A DNA stretch of 64,000 bases from Xanthostigma xanthostigma. Taxonomy: Eukaryota; Arthropoda; Insecta; Raphidioptera; Raphidiidae. Below are positions 1 through 11,355 of this stretch, piece by piece. Within the stretch, counting starts at the first letter, position 1; each line of letters starts with the position of its first letter. The notes under the pieces were generated by a model. The model was not told the DNA's origin, ran no database searches, and saw only the letters and a program-made list of their open reading frames with translations. The position numbers and the translations under genes were made by a program. The DNA is taken from positions 33,601,108-33,665,107 of the forward strand of contig OY754467.1 in assembly GCA_963575645.1 (NCBI GenBank), written 5' to 3'.

Positions 1-172
1 TTTTTATTCGAAAGAGTGCACTTCCGAGGTGATCCCATCGGAACCAAGTCAGGATCTGATGGAGGATCCCGGAGAAATCGAGGGAAACTCTCAAATTTCA
101 AAGGCATGCATAATGTTTTTTATGAATGTTCACCGATTTTTAGTGTTAGATTAACACTAAAAAGAGAAAAAT

Positions 173-640
173 AAAATATTTTTAACAAAAAAATTGAACC
201 GACTTCAAAAAAGGCACTAAAAAGTAAAAAATAATTGCGTATTGAAATGTTTTGGAGTCGGTGTCAGCCAAAATGAAATCTATTCCGAGAACTACACCGA
301 CTCCAAAACATTTCAATACGCAATTATTTTTTACTTTAAAGAATAGCTTCTGTTGCTACATTGTTGAAACACCCATGTCACTGTGGAGTAATGTAACTCA
401 GTCCGCCGCGATAGTGGAAAGATTCGGGGTTCGTATCCCGATGGTGACATTGTTTGAGAAATAAATTTTTCTAATATAGACATGTAACAATGGGTGTTTC
501 AACAATGTAGCAACAGAAGCTATTCTTTAAAGTTATTAAATAGTAGTACGCACTATACCGTATGAAAATTCACATTTATTATTTTTTACTTTTTAGTGCC
601 TTTTTTGAAGTCGGTTCAATTTTTTTGTTAAAAATATTTT
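173..640. mobile_element. Nested foldback element (three hairpins, one within another)
   Basis: The outer arms, about 63 bp (173-235 and 578-640), are near-exact reverse complements and include the words TTGAACCGACTTC and CTAAAAAGTAAAAAATAA. The left outer arm also forms a second hairpin with 294-334 (GTCGGTGT loop side). A third pair of arms, 337-375 and 491-529, encloses a tRNA-like core. It looks like a MITE or foldback element that captured other inverted repeats. No transposase is visible. The outer arm word recurs in the hairpin at 16391-16614. Confidence 0.8.
377..448 (+). pseudogene. tRNA-like core inside the hairpin
   Basis: This 72-nt segment folds partly as a tRNA. The ends GTCACTG and TGGTGAC pair as a 7-bp acceptor stem with two wobbles. 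GAGT/ACTC can form a 4-bp D stem. TCGGG-GTTCGTAT-CCCGA is a full T arm with a B-box-like loop. The anticodon arm does not pair convincingly, so I read it as a tRNA-derived relic or SINE head and not a working tRNA. It sits at the centre of a 39-bp inverted repeat. Confidence 0.45.
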
Positions 641-1567
641 TTATAACTTGACAATTACACGGCACCACATTCTACTAATTAAAGTACCTACTTTATTCTT
701 AAGTGCACTGTTTAGTTTTGTTTAGTAATCGAAATAGTAGAGTATTCTTTCATAATTATGGTGCCGTAAGAAAGGGTACCTATAATTATTTCGAGATTTC
801 CGCTTGTGCTCTGATCATTTATTGACCTCAGCTGTTGAGCGTCTATAATTTACAATCTTTCTTTCTTTAATCACTTATCTAAGATTCCTTATTGTCACAC
901 TTTTGGTATTTTAAAATAAATTCTATTTTTTTTTTTAGTTTGGTTCTGAAAACCGATATAACCTAGTTTGAACGAATTGCTAAAACAGGTGAAAAACCAT
1001 ACTTATTTTAATGATCTCAACAATATTTGGGTACCTCTTGATTTAAGGAAGAAAATTGGTCGTCTATACACCCTGTAAACTTATATTTATACCTCTATAT
1101 TTTCTTTTGTATTTAATTACTTTCTTCTTGTATTTTAATTAGTTTTGAAATTTAATCACTTTTGTTTTATATTTTAAGCACTTTAATATAATATTCCGTA
1201 TTATTCTTTCGACCTTTATTAAAGCATTCTCAAAATTTCAATTGGTTTTCATATCCAAATATTATTAAATGGAGAGATTTCTTTACTAGAAATTATCCAA
1301 TTAAAAAGTGATTCGGAAAATTTTGTTCAAATATTTTCACGTAAGGAAATTAAATCTTTTGCGTTCGTATTTCAAGCCTGCATTTTTCAACTTTTCTTCC
1401 TTAAAATAACTTTTTTTTAAATTATACATAAGAATATTAAAAACTCAAAATATTGATAATGAAAATTAATAAGCTATCATTTTTATTTGCCTCTGTAAAA
1501 ATAGTTCTTATATTTTTTATTACTTTAAAATAAACCCAAAAATTTTTTTTAGCACGGTTCATAAATA
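641..1567. other. AT-rich stretch, nothing recognised
   Basis: No open frame, repeat or RNA gene could be supported here. Confidence 0.5.
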
Positions 1568-1712
1568 GTGTTGAGTTAGTCATCATCATTGTACGGTTAG
1601 TTTAATGAAGCGGAAAAGCAATGAAACAATATAGAGCATATATAGGATTCCGTATATAAAATTTGTGCCGCTCCATTAGCAAACCGTACTATGATAATGA
1701 GTTACTCCACAC
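1568..1712. repeat. Inverted repeat, 45-bp arms
   Basis: Arms at about 1568-1612 and 1668-1712 are imperfect reverse complements (GTTGAGTTAGTCATCATC against GATAATGAGTTACTCCAC). The loop is about 55 nt. It is probably a small MITE relic with no coding content. Confidence 0.6.
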
Positions 1713-2873
1713 AATTTACAAGCCATATTGTATACTCTATACAACATAACTATAATCTATAAAATTTTATTCCACAAAAAGTATGTCGATGCATGGTATT
1801 TTCAAAAAGAGTTGCAATAACTTTGTGGCACAAGGCAAAATCGCTTATGTCAAATATCTCCTCCGATGGAACTTCACCATTTTTGCGAATTTATTTAGAT
1901 GTGAAATGCATATTAATTAATTAATTTCATTGAATTCGGCGTTAGCGATGCTTATGAGATAATGATTCGCGAAAAATAATTCTCCACCTATTGTCAAAAA
2001 TTAATAAGAAATTATTAAAGTAGAGAATTTGAAAATTTCCACGGCTATTAAAATGTCTAAAAAACATTTAACATTTAAAAATAACGTAAAATTATTGATT
2101 ATTTGAACTTTTCTATTTTTTTTTATTGATTTTTAAAAATTGGACCAAAACTAACTTTCTATTCGACTTAGTGGAAACTTAGTTCTTCATTTTATGATTT
2201 TGCTGGCCTACTTAGATTAAGTTAATATGAACTTAGGTAGGGATTAAAACCTATGTGAAGACATCGAAAAATAAAGAAAATCGTCATAACCGGTTTTGCT
2301 TTTTGACCACAAAATATGCTCTTTTCACCAATAAAAGACAATTCGTTATAATATGTGGAGAAAATGCTGTGGATATTGCATTCATAAATTATTATGATAA
2401 TATATTGGATTTAATAATCATTTTATATTAAAGAAAATCCTAACAATATTGTGAGATAGTAATTTTCTCTGCTGCAGCTGTGGAAAACAACTGCATTTCT
2501 CTTGAGGAACTTAAATTTTTACAGTTTTATATAACGCTGTACCTATTAATATCCAGTGCAATGCTTTATTAATTTTTTCTTAGCTTACGCCTCAAATTCT
2601 TTAATATCAATTTTAACAGGAACCCTATTTTAAAATGAGCGTAACAGGGTAAAAAGTATCGTATAAAATTTAATTTTGAATACTAAGTGATAATGTCCCG
2701 ATATATTCTTAAATAAAAGTGTGAACTACATCCATATAAGCTCACGGGGGAAGTGAAACTTCTTTAGATTTATTCATACAATAATAATATGGTATTTAAT
2801 TTTAAAATAAGCATGGATTACTTGCCAATATATAAAAACGTGTAATCAACAATATTGCTTACATATATATGCA
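1713..2873. other. AT-rich stretch, nothing recognised
   Basis: No gene or repeat structure could be supported. Confidence 0.5.
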
Positions 2874-3298
2874 TACTAGCCGCTACCCGCGGCTACGCCC
2901 GCAATTGAGATGGAAATCGACTTTTGACATGCATATCAGGGGTTGAGGTATTGCACATATTTTGACAAAAAATTTTCTTATTTTTCGTAAAAAATTTTTA
3001 TTTTTTTTTAATAAAAAGTATCCTATGTTACTTCTAATACCTTCAAGAGTGTATGTGCAAAGTTTCATGATGATCGGTTAAGTAGTTTTTGCGTGAAAGC
3101 TTACATTCGCATTTATAATATTAATATAACAATTTTCTTATTTTTCGTAAAAAATTTTTATTTTTTTTTAATAAAAAGTATCCTATGTTACTTCTAATAC
3201 CTTCAAGATTGTATTTACAAAGTTTCATGATGATCGGTTAAGTGAAAGCGTAACAAACAAACTTACATTCGCATTTATAAAGGGATTAGTTTAGTAGG
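2874..3298 (+). repeat. Retroelement-like tail, two head-to-tail copies
   Basis: Begins TACTAGCCGCTACCCGCGG and continues with AAAGTTTCATGATGATCGG and GCATTTATAATATTAATA, a word set shared by common arthropod retroelement ends (RTE-like or related; exact clade not assigned). A second, 5'-shortened copy follows directly from about 3128 and lacks the segment AGTAGTTTTTGCG. Open frames here are accidental. Confidence 0.65.
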
Positions 3299-3475
3299 GA
3301 AGTAAGTCTAAAATAATAAAGTGACAGCTAACCACAAAAATTACGGATAACCTCAAAAATGTGAATAGTATTATACTGCATGTAACGACAGAAGAAAATA
3401 ACAATAAATATAGAAAAATTAGAAACAGTTGAAACTATATTGAATTGAATTAGATATTGAATTAGATATTGTCGT

Positions 3476-3712
3476 CTGGAAATCGACTTTTGACATGCAT
3501 ATCAGGGGTTGAGGTATTGCACATATTTTGACAAAAAATTTTCTTATTTTTCGTAAAAATTTTTTATTTTTTTTTAATAAAAAGTATCCTATGTTACTTC
3601 TAATACCTTCAAGAGTGTATGTGCAAAGTTTCATGATGATCGGTTAAGTAGTTTTTGCGTGAAAGCGTAACAAACAAACTTACATTCGCATTTATAATAT
3701 TAATATGATATA
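3476..3712 (+). repeat. Third copy of the same retroelement-like tail
   Basis: Nearly identical to 2918-3128, in the same orientation, beginning at AATCGACTTTTGACATGC. Three copies lie within 840 bp, which suggests local duplication or repeated insertion. Confidence 0.65.
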
Positions 3713-3777
3713 AACAATAATAAGTAAGTACCTACATACATATATATGTAAATGTGTATATGTATACAATACAAATA

Positions 3778-4238
3778 CAGTGTAAACGCTATATAGCGAC
3801 ACTCAAGGAACTGTGCACTTTGTGGCGTTATTGAGAGTTGTCGTTAAGCGGAGAGAAGAAATAATGCAGTCATATTTTTTTACTATAATATGTATTTACT
3901 CATAATATTTAAAATTTACAACTGACCAACAAACATTCATACTCTCACAAATTAAAGCTGAGCTAAACATATAAAATAATCCCAACAAACAAAAAAAAAC
4001 GAATTTCTTAGAATCTTCGGTACGCAAGATGCCGACAACAAAGCAACAAAAATGACAAACAAGTACTGTTTATTGCTTAACGATGACGTATTGTTGTCAT
4101 TATTCAGATTGGGTGTGTCGTTATTTAGAGTGTATCATTGTATGAGCAAAATCAAGGTTAACCAACTAGAGTTAAGTAATTTCGACGTTTTAAGGAGTTT
4201 GTCGTTATATCGAGTGACGTTAGATGGAATTTACACTG
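3778..4238 (-). mobile_element. pogo/Tigger-type MITE with TA duplication
   Basis: Terminal repeats CAGTGTAAACGCTATATAGC and (reverse strand) CAGTGTAAATTCCATCTAAC are flanked by TA on both sides (3776-3777 and 4239-4240), as expected for Tc1/mariner-superfamily pogo elements. Length is 461 bp. The right half matches 13110-13330 and 48545-48694; by comparison with the 13-kb copy it is the 5' end, so the element is reversed. No transposase remains. Confidence 0.8.
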
Positions 4239-4719
4239 TATGTATATGTATATTGTACCTATGAAATATCCTGCAGATTCATGCTTAGCAAGTGTGCACG
4301 GTCTTTAAATGTCATGCTAAGTGCCTAAAAATCCACAAGAAATCAAAATTACAGACAAATGTTTTATTACTAGTATTGTTTAAAATTATGCAGTATTATT
4401 ACCGACGTTTCGAAGCCATCACTTATCAACGCGTTACAGATAAAGCCCCTTGCACATTATTTCCGCCGTTGTACGCAGCAATATTTTCGGTGCACTAATG
4501 TGAATAATGTGTCTGATAATATACGCCGGGGCGTAGTCTCCACGCTCGCGGATGTGGGCCCCATCAGTGCAATAAGTTCTTGTACATATATATACAGGCC
4601 GACTTCTTTCACAGTCAACGGTTACACGAACGGACGAATGCGCTGTTGGTTCGAGATGATCTGATATTGATCAGTTATAGTGAAGTTGAAAATTCGAACG
4701 ATTCAATAAAAATTAAGAT
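4239..4719. other. No feature recognised
   Basis: Holds a short GC-richer patch (about 4525-4570) but no frame, repeat or RNA that I can support. Confidence 0.4.
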
Positions 4720-5225
4720 CAAAAACTAAAACCCGACTACTGAAAAGTATGAAACAAGAAAATATTCTCATCTGAGGATAGCCGTGGTCATATGCCACCT
4801 ACCCTATCAAAACATTACATTTTAACAGTAGTAAGTGATCATAAGCCCTAGAGCAAAGTGCATCACGCTATACGTCCATAGAGGGGCCTTATATATATGA
4901 GATGGCATACGACCACGGCTACCTTCAGAAAAGAATATTTTCTTGTTTCATACTTTTCAAAAGTCGGGTTTTAGTTTTTGAACTTATTTTTTATTTAAAT
5001 TATTTTTTTTGAACTTATTTTTTATTTGTTTTCAATTTGCTCCCCTCCGGGATCAAAATTCAAATATAAATGTAGCCTATGTTACCAGGGCCATAATAAC
5101 GAATCGATTGACACTTTATTTATCAAAATCGGATGAATACCTTAGGCGCTACGGTGGAACATCCGTAAATACAAACATACATAGCTGAACTCAGAATCCT
5201 TCCTTTGGGCTTCGCCCTAGTCGGG
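4720..5225. mobile_element. Hairpin element with attached dispersed tail
   Basis: Arms 4720-4797 and 4901-4980 are close reverse complements (CAAAAACTAAAACCCGACT at the outside, GCCGTGGTCATATGCCA at the inside). The following 4981-5225 (ending GGGCTTCGCCCTAGTCGGGT) looks like a dispersed retroelement segment. Whether the two parts move together is unknown. Confidence 0.6.
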
Positions 5226-5419
5226 TAAAAAAAGTGATAAAATTTACAAACATTACTTACAATAAAATAAAACTTTGATTTTTTATACGGAGCTTCCATA
5301 GACTTGAATAATAGAATATTGAACATTCAAAAATAGAAATTGCTTACGAAGCTCAGGCGACCTGTTAGAAATACATAAATTAAGTTTGATTTTTAAGAAA
5401 TCTATAGGAAACGTTTTTT

Positions 5420-5880
5420 TCTTCATACCTCGATCGAAAGTACATACTTTCGGCGTCAATTGTAAAGCAGGAAGTCTTTCATTTTAATCATTGGTGGGAT
5501 TACACGCACTGATGCGGGAAGTACGTACGTTCGAGCGGCAGTAACGAAAAAATCACCTATCAACTGCTGGTTAGATGTCGTTTCTATAGTAACCCTCTCA
5601 CATTTTAGCTAATAGTCGCGAACAGCTGTCAATCGTGTTTTACGTATAGATAACCTCAAAGCTATTGGCTTGGAATTTATCTGTGTTTTTATGTAATTAT
5701 TAATGTCTTCAATAAGCGTACTTACGACCAAGGTATATGAAGAAAAATAGTATACACCACACTGGCCGAAAGTTTGATACCTTGTACTGCGAGTCATGAT
5801 GCTCCCGGCTCGCAGTGCAGTGCAAGATATCAAACTTTCGGCCCTTGTGGTGTAATATACTCTTTTAAAAGTCTACTGCA
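5420..5880 (+). repeat. Dispersed 460-bp element, copy 1
   Basis: Aligns along its length with 10890-11355 in the same orientation (shared words GTACATACTTTCGGC, TTGGAATTTATCTGTG, AATAAGCGTACTTACGACC). The 3' third is a palindrome built from ATACTGGCCGAAAGTTTGA and its reverse complement. The superfamily is not recognised. Confidence 0.7.
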
Positions 5881-6547
5881 TGAGTTTTGTTTTTAAAAGT
5901 TTTATAGTTTTCGTGAAGTGGTTGAAAATTTAAATTAAATTACCCATTTATTAATTAGAAATTAGTTCATTTTGGGATTCCGCCATGCATCCGATCAAAA
6001 CCAAAAGTGTATTTGCAATACATTGCGTATAGGCAAAATACGTTAATTATATTAGATTAGAAGATTAAGATTATGGATTATCTTATCTGTCATCTAGATT
6101 AAAAACTCGAGATTTATTCCAACGTTGTACAGCTGTTGTTTACCGTTGAGAATAATATAATGTAATAAGCGAGATAACATCATAACACTCAGGGGTTATT
6201 TCTTTGTTGTTCCAAATATATGATGTATACGATGCTGAACACAGTGTATGATATACGTAGTTCAAATTGTGTTTTACAAACAATAGAGTTCCCTTATAAC
6301 ATTTCTCCAAAACTAGAGTGCAATGTCTAAGGCGTTTCTACTTTCCAGTAATTTCAGCAGCGATTGACTCATGTCGAGAAACGGTAATATTACGCTAACA
6401 AATATTTTAGTTCGATGGGGTTTATAAGTAAATAAATAAAATTATCGACCAATTTTTTTCAGACTATATTATATCGGCAAAAATAAAATTAAAAAAAAGA
6501 TTTGGTTTATAAGTAAACATGGATATCTGATCATCATATTTCAATTA
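5881..6547. other. No feature recognised
   Basis: AT-rich. Includes the fragment AATTATCGACCAATTTTTTT near 6443, which also occurs near 29590 and 37840 and may be a retroelement end. Confidence 0.4.
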
Positions 6548-6930
6548 CAGTCGAACCTGGATAAGCAAGTTCAAGGGACTGAGATCTCTTTTTCGCTTAT
6601 GGAAGTTTTTCACTAACCCGAGTTTCTAGCTTATTGAGGTACAGGAAGTGGCCTTTCTTACTTATAGATGTCTATAAAAAACTATACAAAAAGATTGTTA
6701 GTTAGTTAAGCTATTTATGACTCATTCTTAAATTTTGTGAAACTAATACGTTCCACTATCGCTTATGTACAGGCAAGTAGTAGTCTCAGTTATAGAGGTC
6801 CATGAGTGAAAAACGTCTTTCTTTTATAGAGGTTTCTGTTTTTAGAGGGTTACAAAGACGGTACCTAGCAATTACTCTCACTTAGAGAGTTTTCTCGCTT
6901 ACCCAGTTCTCACTCACTCAGGTTTTACTG
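6548..6930. mobile_element. pogo/Tigger-like MITE
   Basis: Left end CAGTCGAACCTGGATAAGC and right end (reverse strand) CAGTAAAACCTGAGTGAGTG are bordered by TA on both sides. Internal words (CTTATGGAAG, TTATAGAGG) repeat the terminal motif, typical of pogo-like MITEs. 383 bp, non-coding. Confidence 0.65.
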
Positions 6931-6992
6931 TAATTCATGTATAGACGCTAGAATTCAATAAAGGGAAAAAAAGGGAATCGTATGAAAAACGC

Positions 6993-7319
6993 TTAATCCA
7001 TTTTTATGCTTTGCTCCATTATTTCAGATCCCAGAGTGGGGTAGCTGTCATCCTTTGCCTTGCCTGACCGCATGGGTCTATTGATATAGGAAGATATATT
7101 TATCTTGTGAAAAGATGTCTTACTGGATTGACTGAAGCCTATATTGAAAAAAAATATATGTATAACAAAAATATTTTCATACATTTTAGTAATTAATGTA
7201 GACCGAACCAGTTTCTGGAAAACGTTGTTGAGTACACCTTCGGAGCCATATGAACCGTGGTGTACAGTAAACAAAATAATAAAGACTATAGAGACACAAA
7301 ACGGAAGTCGGAAGCACAC
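6993..7319 (-). CDS. Doubtful 108-codon frame with signal-peptide-like start
   Basis: The frame begins MCFRLPFCVSIVFIILFTV, which resembles a secretory signal peptide, and ends in a polar tail with the segment RPMRSGKAKDDSYPTLGSE. An intron-like acceptor (TTTTTTTTCAATATAG) lies in the middle on the minus strand, so the second half could be a terminal exon; I could not find an in-phase donor nearby. No family is recognised. A frame of this length can occur by chance in a window this large, and the opposite strand is also partly open. Function is not assigned. Confidence 0.15.
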   Translation of the reverse strand: MCFRLPFCVSIVFIILFTVHHGSYGSEGVLNNVFQKLVRSTLITKMYENIFVIHIFFFNIGFSQSSKTSFHKINISSYINRPMRSGKAKDDSYPTLGSEIMEQSIKMD

Positions 7320-7610
7320 ATTGAAATTGAACTTCTTTACTCCTTGCTTTGCACTCGTTTTGACGCCGAGGCTGTGCGTTCGGGTCGGACATTTTATATT
7401 ATTTGTAAAATATGTTTTATTTCGTTTAAATTAAGCCCAATAAAATATTCTCTTTTGAAAAAGTCAATTGTAGATTACTGAATTACATTGATTTTCTTTA
7501 CATAGCTCATTTTTGTTAATCCCTAAAAAGAAATTTACAAATATCGATTTGTGTGAGGTAACTTCGTTGTAATTTTATTGTGTACTAACGGAAATACACG
7601 TTTCTTGCAA

Positions 7611-7681
7611 GGGATAGGATTTGAACCCGTATCTTCCAGACTTGATTCGGGTGTGTTATCAACTGCATCATAAATAAACCC
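7611..7681 (-). pseudogene. tRNA-derived relic or SINE head
   Basis: On the minus strand there is an A-box-like GATGCAGTTGATAAC, then ACGGGTTCAAATCCTATCCC, which carries a clear B box (GGTTCAAATCC). Spacing and total length (about 71 nt) fit a tRNA, but the acceptor and anticodon stems do not pair well. Probably the head of an old SINE whose body runs toward 7500. Confidence 0.4.
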
Positions 7682-7783
7682 TTTTATAAGTAGGAAAAGT
7701 GATAATATAGTTTCGTTTTGCGAGAGCAATTTCTTGTTAAAACATGGACGAACCTACTACGATTTTTAAAAGGAACAGCTTGT

Positions 7784-7931
7784 CAGGCGCGGACATGACC
7801 CCCCCAAAATCTATGGTCAAATTGAAAAATCTCAAAAATTTGCCAAATAATATATATTTTATTCCAGATACCTATTTTTTATTAGTGTAGTGAGTGACCC
7901 CCTCCAAAATTTCAGGCTGCGACCGCGCCTG
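7784..7931. mobile_element. Small hAT-like MITE (148 bp)
   Basis: Ends are CAGGCGCGG on both strands. Flanks CAGCTTGT and CAGTCTGT agree at 6 of 8 bases, consistent with an aged 8-bp hAT target duplication. Non-coding. Confidence 0.55.
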
Positions 7932-7943
7932 CAGTCTGTGTGA

Positions 7944-8512
7944 TTTTTAGGGTTCCGTACCTCAAAAGGAAAAAAGGAACCCTTGTAGGATCACTTTGTT
8001 GTCCGTCTGTCTGTCAGTCAAGACTCTAGGAAATCAAAACGTATAGGATACTTCCCGTTGACCTAGAATCATGAAATTTGGCAAGATGCAATGTATTATA
8101 GCACAAGTATAGGGAAAAATCGAAAAACCGTAAGTTTGAAGTTACATCTTAAAAAAATAATGTTTTTAAACCGCAATAACATGCTACGCACGTACACAGT
8201 AACAAACACGCTACCGGTGCGTTTGTACAGCACAGCAGGAGAACTCTCGCATACAACACGGTACGACGACTAGGCTATCAGATATAGCCACGAGGTAGGT
8301 ACAATACAGTTCAGTAGTCCATCTGAACTCATCGCAATTACACGGTTGGTTGGAAAACTGACCGCGACGTATGGGGACAAGAGTTTTCCAACGGCAAACC
8401 TGGGAAAAATCTTCAAGGCTCGATTCCCGTGATGGACGAACTATTTACATTATTACAAGTTTGTACGGAACCCTCTGTGCGCGAGTCTGACTCGCACTTG
8501 GCCGGTTTTTTT
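7944..8512 (+). repeat. GGGTTCCGTACC family, copy 1
   Basis: Begins TTTTAGGGTTCCGTACCTC and ends GTCTGACTCGCACTTGGCCG. The first and last parts contain inverted matches (GTTCCGTAC and GTACGGAAC). Further copies are at 54756-55313 (minus) and 60182-60392 (internally deleted). I know this family as very common in Lepidoptera; its class is uncertain. Confidence 0.7.
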
Positions 8513-9100
8513 TCATAACAAAAGAATCAAATTGAATCAAGAAAGTTTAAAGTATTTTAAATCGTCGCCGAGATTTTAAGTGTAAGAAAATAAAGCGTCC
8601 CGCGGAATGTTCGAAATGACAAAATCGTGATCCGAGATGACAAATCGTAAATGTACGTGCCGTGAAACGAACACAGAGTTAAAAAGTGGCCGCACGCTGC
8701 GCTCTCTTCATATTAGGTAATAAAAAATATGAGCGTCGGAATAACAAGTGAAGAACGTGCATAGTCAGTAAGAAATATTGCACCCCGAGTGTCCCTGTGC
8801 CTATTGCTCTCGGTTTTTTTTTTTATAGCGCCGGATTTTTACAACGGGTTATGAACCGATCGGGTTGATACATGGGCTTGTTGAAGTGGCGACTCGGAGG
8901 AGTGTGAGGCTTGATGCGAATATCTACGGCGATGATTTGATTTTTAGCCCCGTATGTCAAAAGTTCGACCGGGACATCGTTTATGACTTAGAATTTGATT
9001 GAAGGTGGCCTATAAATCCTTATAGGTTATAGTGCAAAGGTAACTTGACACAGAATGTGTAGTCTACAATCTAGATAAAAGGTAGAAATACTGTACGAAG
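8513..9100. other. No feature recognised
   Basis: Slightly less AT-rich than its surroundings (about 8640-8960), but no frame or RNA could be supported. Confidence 0.4.
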
Positions 9101-9676
9101 TATGGGCTATGTGCAAGGAGGCGGAGTTACAAATTTTTCGATGCGAGCGTTTGTAGTGAGCACTAGGGAAAAACTTCAACCTCAAATTTTCCGTATGTCA
9201 GTGAGCAATGTTTATTAAAAGTGAAAATAGTTATTATTTTATGAAGTTTTTTAATTACAAAGAAACATGGGCAAAACTAAGCGATCTGGAAATGCTTATT
9301 GTGTTCCGGGCTGTTGCGCTGATGGCGAATTAAGTAAAATAAAGACCATTGACGTCATAATTTGACGTTCCGCTGTCAGTGTAAACAAATTAATTATTTA
9401 TATATTGTACGTCATTATATTGATAAATAAATAATTCTCACGTACCTTTTATAAATGTTACGCTATTTATATAATGGTTTACAATCTGAATTTTATAGCA
9501 TCTATATAAAATTAACATCAGTTTTCCTTATTACATTTTTTTTTTGACACATCATGGCCAACTAAAGTTTTTGACTTATCACCATAGAAACATGTCGCGA
9601 TTTCCATAAAAATTGAGTTTAATAATTCTCTATTACCCACTAGCGGCGCTAGTAGTCCTCGTGCACACAGCCTATA
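9101..9676 (+). mobile_element. P-element-like MITE, copy 1
   Basis: Terminal repeats TATGGGCTATGTGCA and (reverse strand) TATAGGCTGTGTGCA. Two more full-length copies in the same orientation lie at 18111-18648 and 56118-56678. Each keeps a short frame with a THAP-like start, which points to derivation from a P-type transposon, since P transposases begin with a THAP zinc finger. No matching 8-bp target duplication was found, so the superfamily call rests on the THAP fragment. Confidence 0.65.
9267..9365 (+). pseudogene. Truncated THAP-domain start (32 codons)
   Basis: Reads MGKTKRSGNAYCVPGC followed by CADGELSKIKTI and a stop. The YCVPGC block with C-x3-C spacing at residues 12-16 is the usual opening of a THAP C2CH zinc finger, which needs a further Cys and His about 50 residues later; these are missing because the MITE is deleted here. 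The same frame occurs at 18284 and, with ATG changed to ACG, at 56280. Confidence 0.5.
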
Positions 9677-9771
9677 AACGTTAAAAAAATTTAACCTTAA
9701 ATTTGTAGTAGCTTTACAAGTTAATTCATTGTTAGTGCGGACTTGTAAAGCGAAAAATTATTATTTCTCAT

Positions 9772-10075
9772 AGTAGTACTAGCGGTCCGTCCCGGTTTAC
9801 CCGGGTGCGATAGATATAATTTTGAAAATTGTATTTCGTTTGCGGCCAGGCGACTGAACTAATATAGCTGTGAGCAAATTCTACCAGATTTGCTTCTGAA
9901 CTAATAGCTTTGAGCGAATTCTAACAGATGTCGCTACTCGGTACTAAAACAGTTTTTTTGTTGTTTCTTCTGAACTAATAGCTTTGAGTAAATTCTATCA
10001 GATGTCGTTACATGTTACTAAAACAGTTTTTTTTGAGAAAACACCGTAATTTCGTATACAAAATATTTAATTAAA
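9772..10075 (-). repeat. Minisatellite-bearing retroelement tail, short copy
   Basis: Reverse-strand relative of 63000-63515: it starts CTAGCGGTCCGTCCCGG and holds three units of the type TAATAGCTTTGAGCAAATTC, where the 63-kb copy has eight. Confidence 0.65.
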
Positions 10076-10889
10076 ACTATCCTGTAGCGTAAGTTGCACC
10101 AAGCAAGACACATTTGTATTACCTTGTAGATTTTGACACGCTGAATTCAATGAGCACAGGCGCATCCTTGTATCTTGTCTCGTTCTGTATATAATCGAAT
10201 TTTTAATTTTTGAAATTTTCAAATGGTCATAACTTCTAAACCAGAAGAGATAAAGTTTTGCTTGCACTTGTGCTCATTCGATTCAGCGGACTTTTTTCTG
10301 TAAGGTCAAATAAATTCAGGCATATCCGTGACACTTATATTTTCCAAAAATTTAAAAAAATTCAAGTTTTTCGATATTTTCGCAAATCGGCGACTTTTTG
10401 AGACACTAAGAGCCTTCCGATACGGTTAATATCAATCGTACTTATGGAAAAAATGACGCTGAATCCAATGAGACTGCCCGAAACTCTGTATCTCTTTTGG
10501 TTTAGGAGCTAGACGCGCTTATATACATTTTTGAAGGAACATCATTGAAAATCGGTAGGTTGTTTTCTGGCATGCAGCTTTCACATTCTGCGATCGTTCG
10601 TCAAGCGTTCGGATTCTGTGTACGGCTTTCCCGTAGGATTATATGAGGGATTTGCGTCCCAATCATACTTTTATTAGAGGATAAGGCGTCCTCGTATCCA
10701 GGATGTGTTACATAACACTTACACATACCTATATGCGTTATTATGCAATTCATATACCGTAAACACGTGTATGGTAGCGCTGGTAGGGCACAAAGTTTGA
10801 ACTATTGAAAAACAAAATCAGAAACATGTGACTTGTGTAGTTAGAATCGTTGGGCTCAACGAAATGTAATATATGGGGATTTTAAATAT
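10076..10889. other. Unassigned, repeat-like phrases only
   Basis: Contains mirrored phrases such as AACTTCTAAACCAGAAGAGA (10230) and TCTCTTTTGGTTTAGGAGC (10491), suggesting an old inverted element, but its ends are not clear. Confidence 0.35.
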
Positions 10890-11355
10890 TTTCTTCATAC
10901 TTTGATCGAACGTACATACTTTCGGCATCAATTTTAAGGCAGAAAGTCTAACATTTAGGTACGCATTGGTAGGATTACACGTATACGTTCGGGCGGCAGT
11001 AAAGTAAAATTGCCTATCAACTGTTATTTAGGTGTCGTTTCCATAGCAACCCTATTACATTTTAGCTAACAGTCGGAAATAGCTGTCGTTCGTGTTTTTA
11101 CGTATAACCTCCAAGCTGCTTGCTTGGAATTTATCTGTGTTTTTAAGTGATTAATAAGTAATCATTTAATGTATTTAATAAGCGTACTTACGACCGAAAT
11201 ATGAAGAAAATAGTATACATCATACTGGCCGAAAGTTTGAAATCTTGCACTGCGCGCCATGATGCCTGAGGTAAACACTGCGCGTCATGATGCCTCGGGC
11301 ATCATGGCGCGCAGTGCAACAATATCAAACTTCCGGCCCTTGTGTAATATACTAT
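10890..11355 (+). repeat. Dispersed 460-bp element, copy 2
   Basis: Second copy of the 5420-5880 element. Its palindrome holds an added inverted block (GCGCGCCATGATGCC and complement) around 11250-11310. Diverged by scattered substitutions and small gaps, so both copies are old. Confidence 0.7.

Noticed and set aside
2883..3634. Two near-identical 61- and 71-codon frames on the minus strand
   Set aside because: They are the same segment of two copies of a dispersed retroelement tail, so the similarity reflects the repeat and not a gene family.
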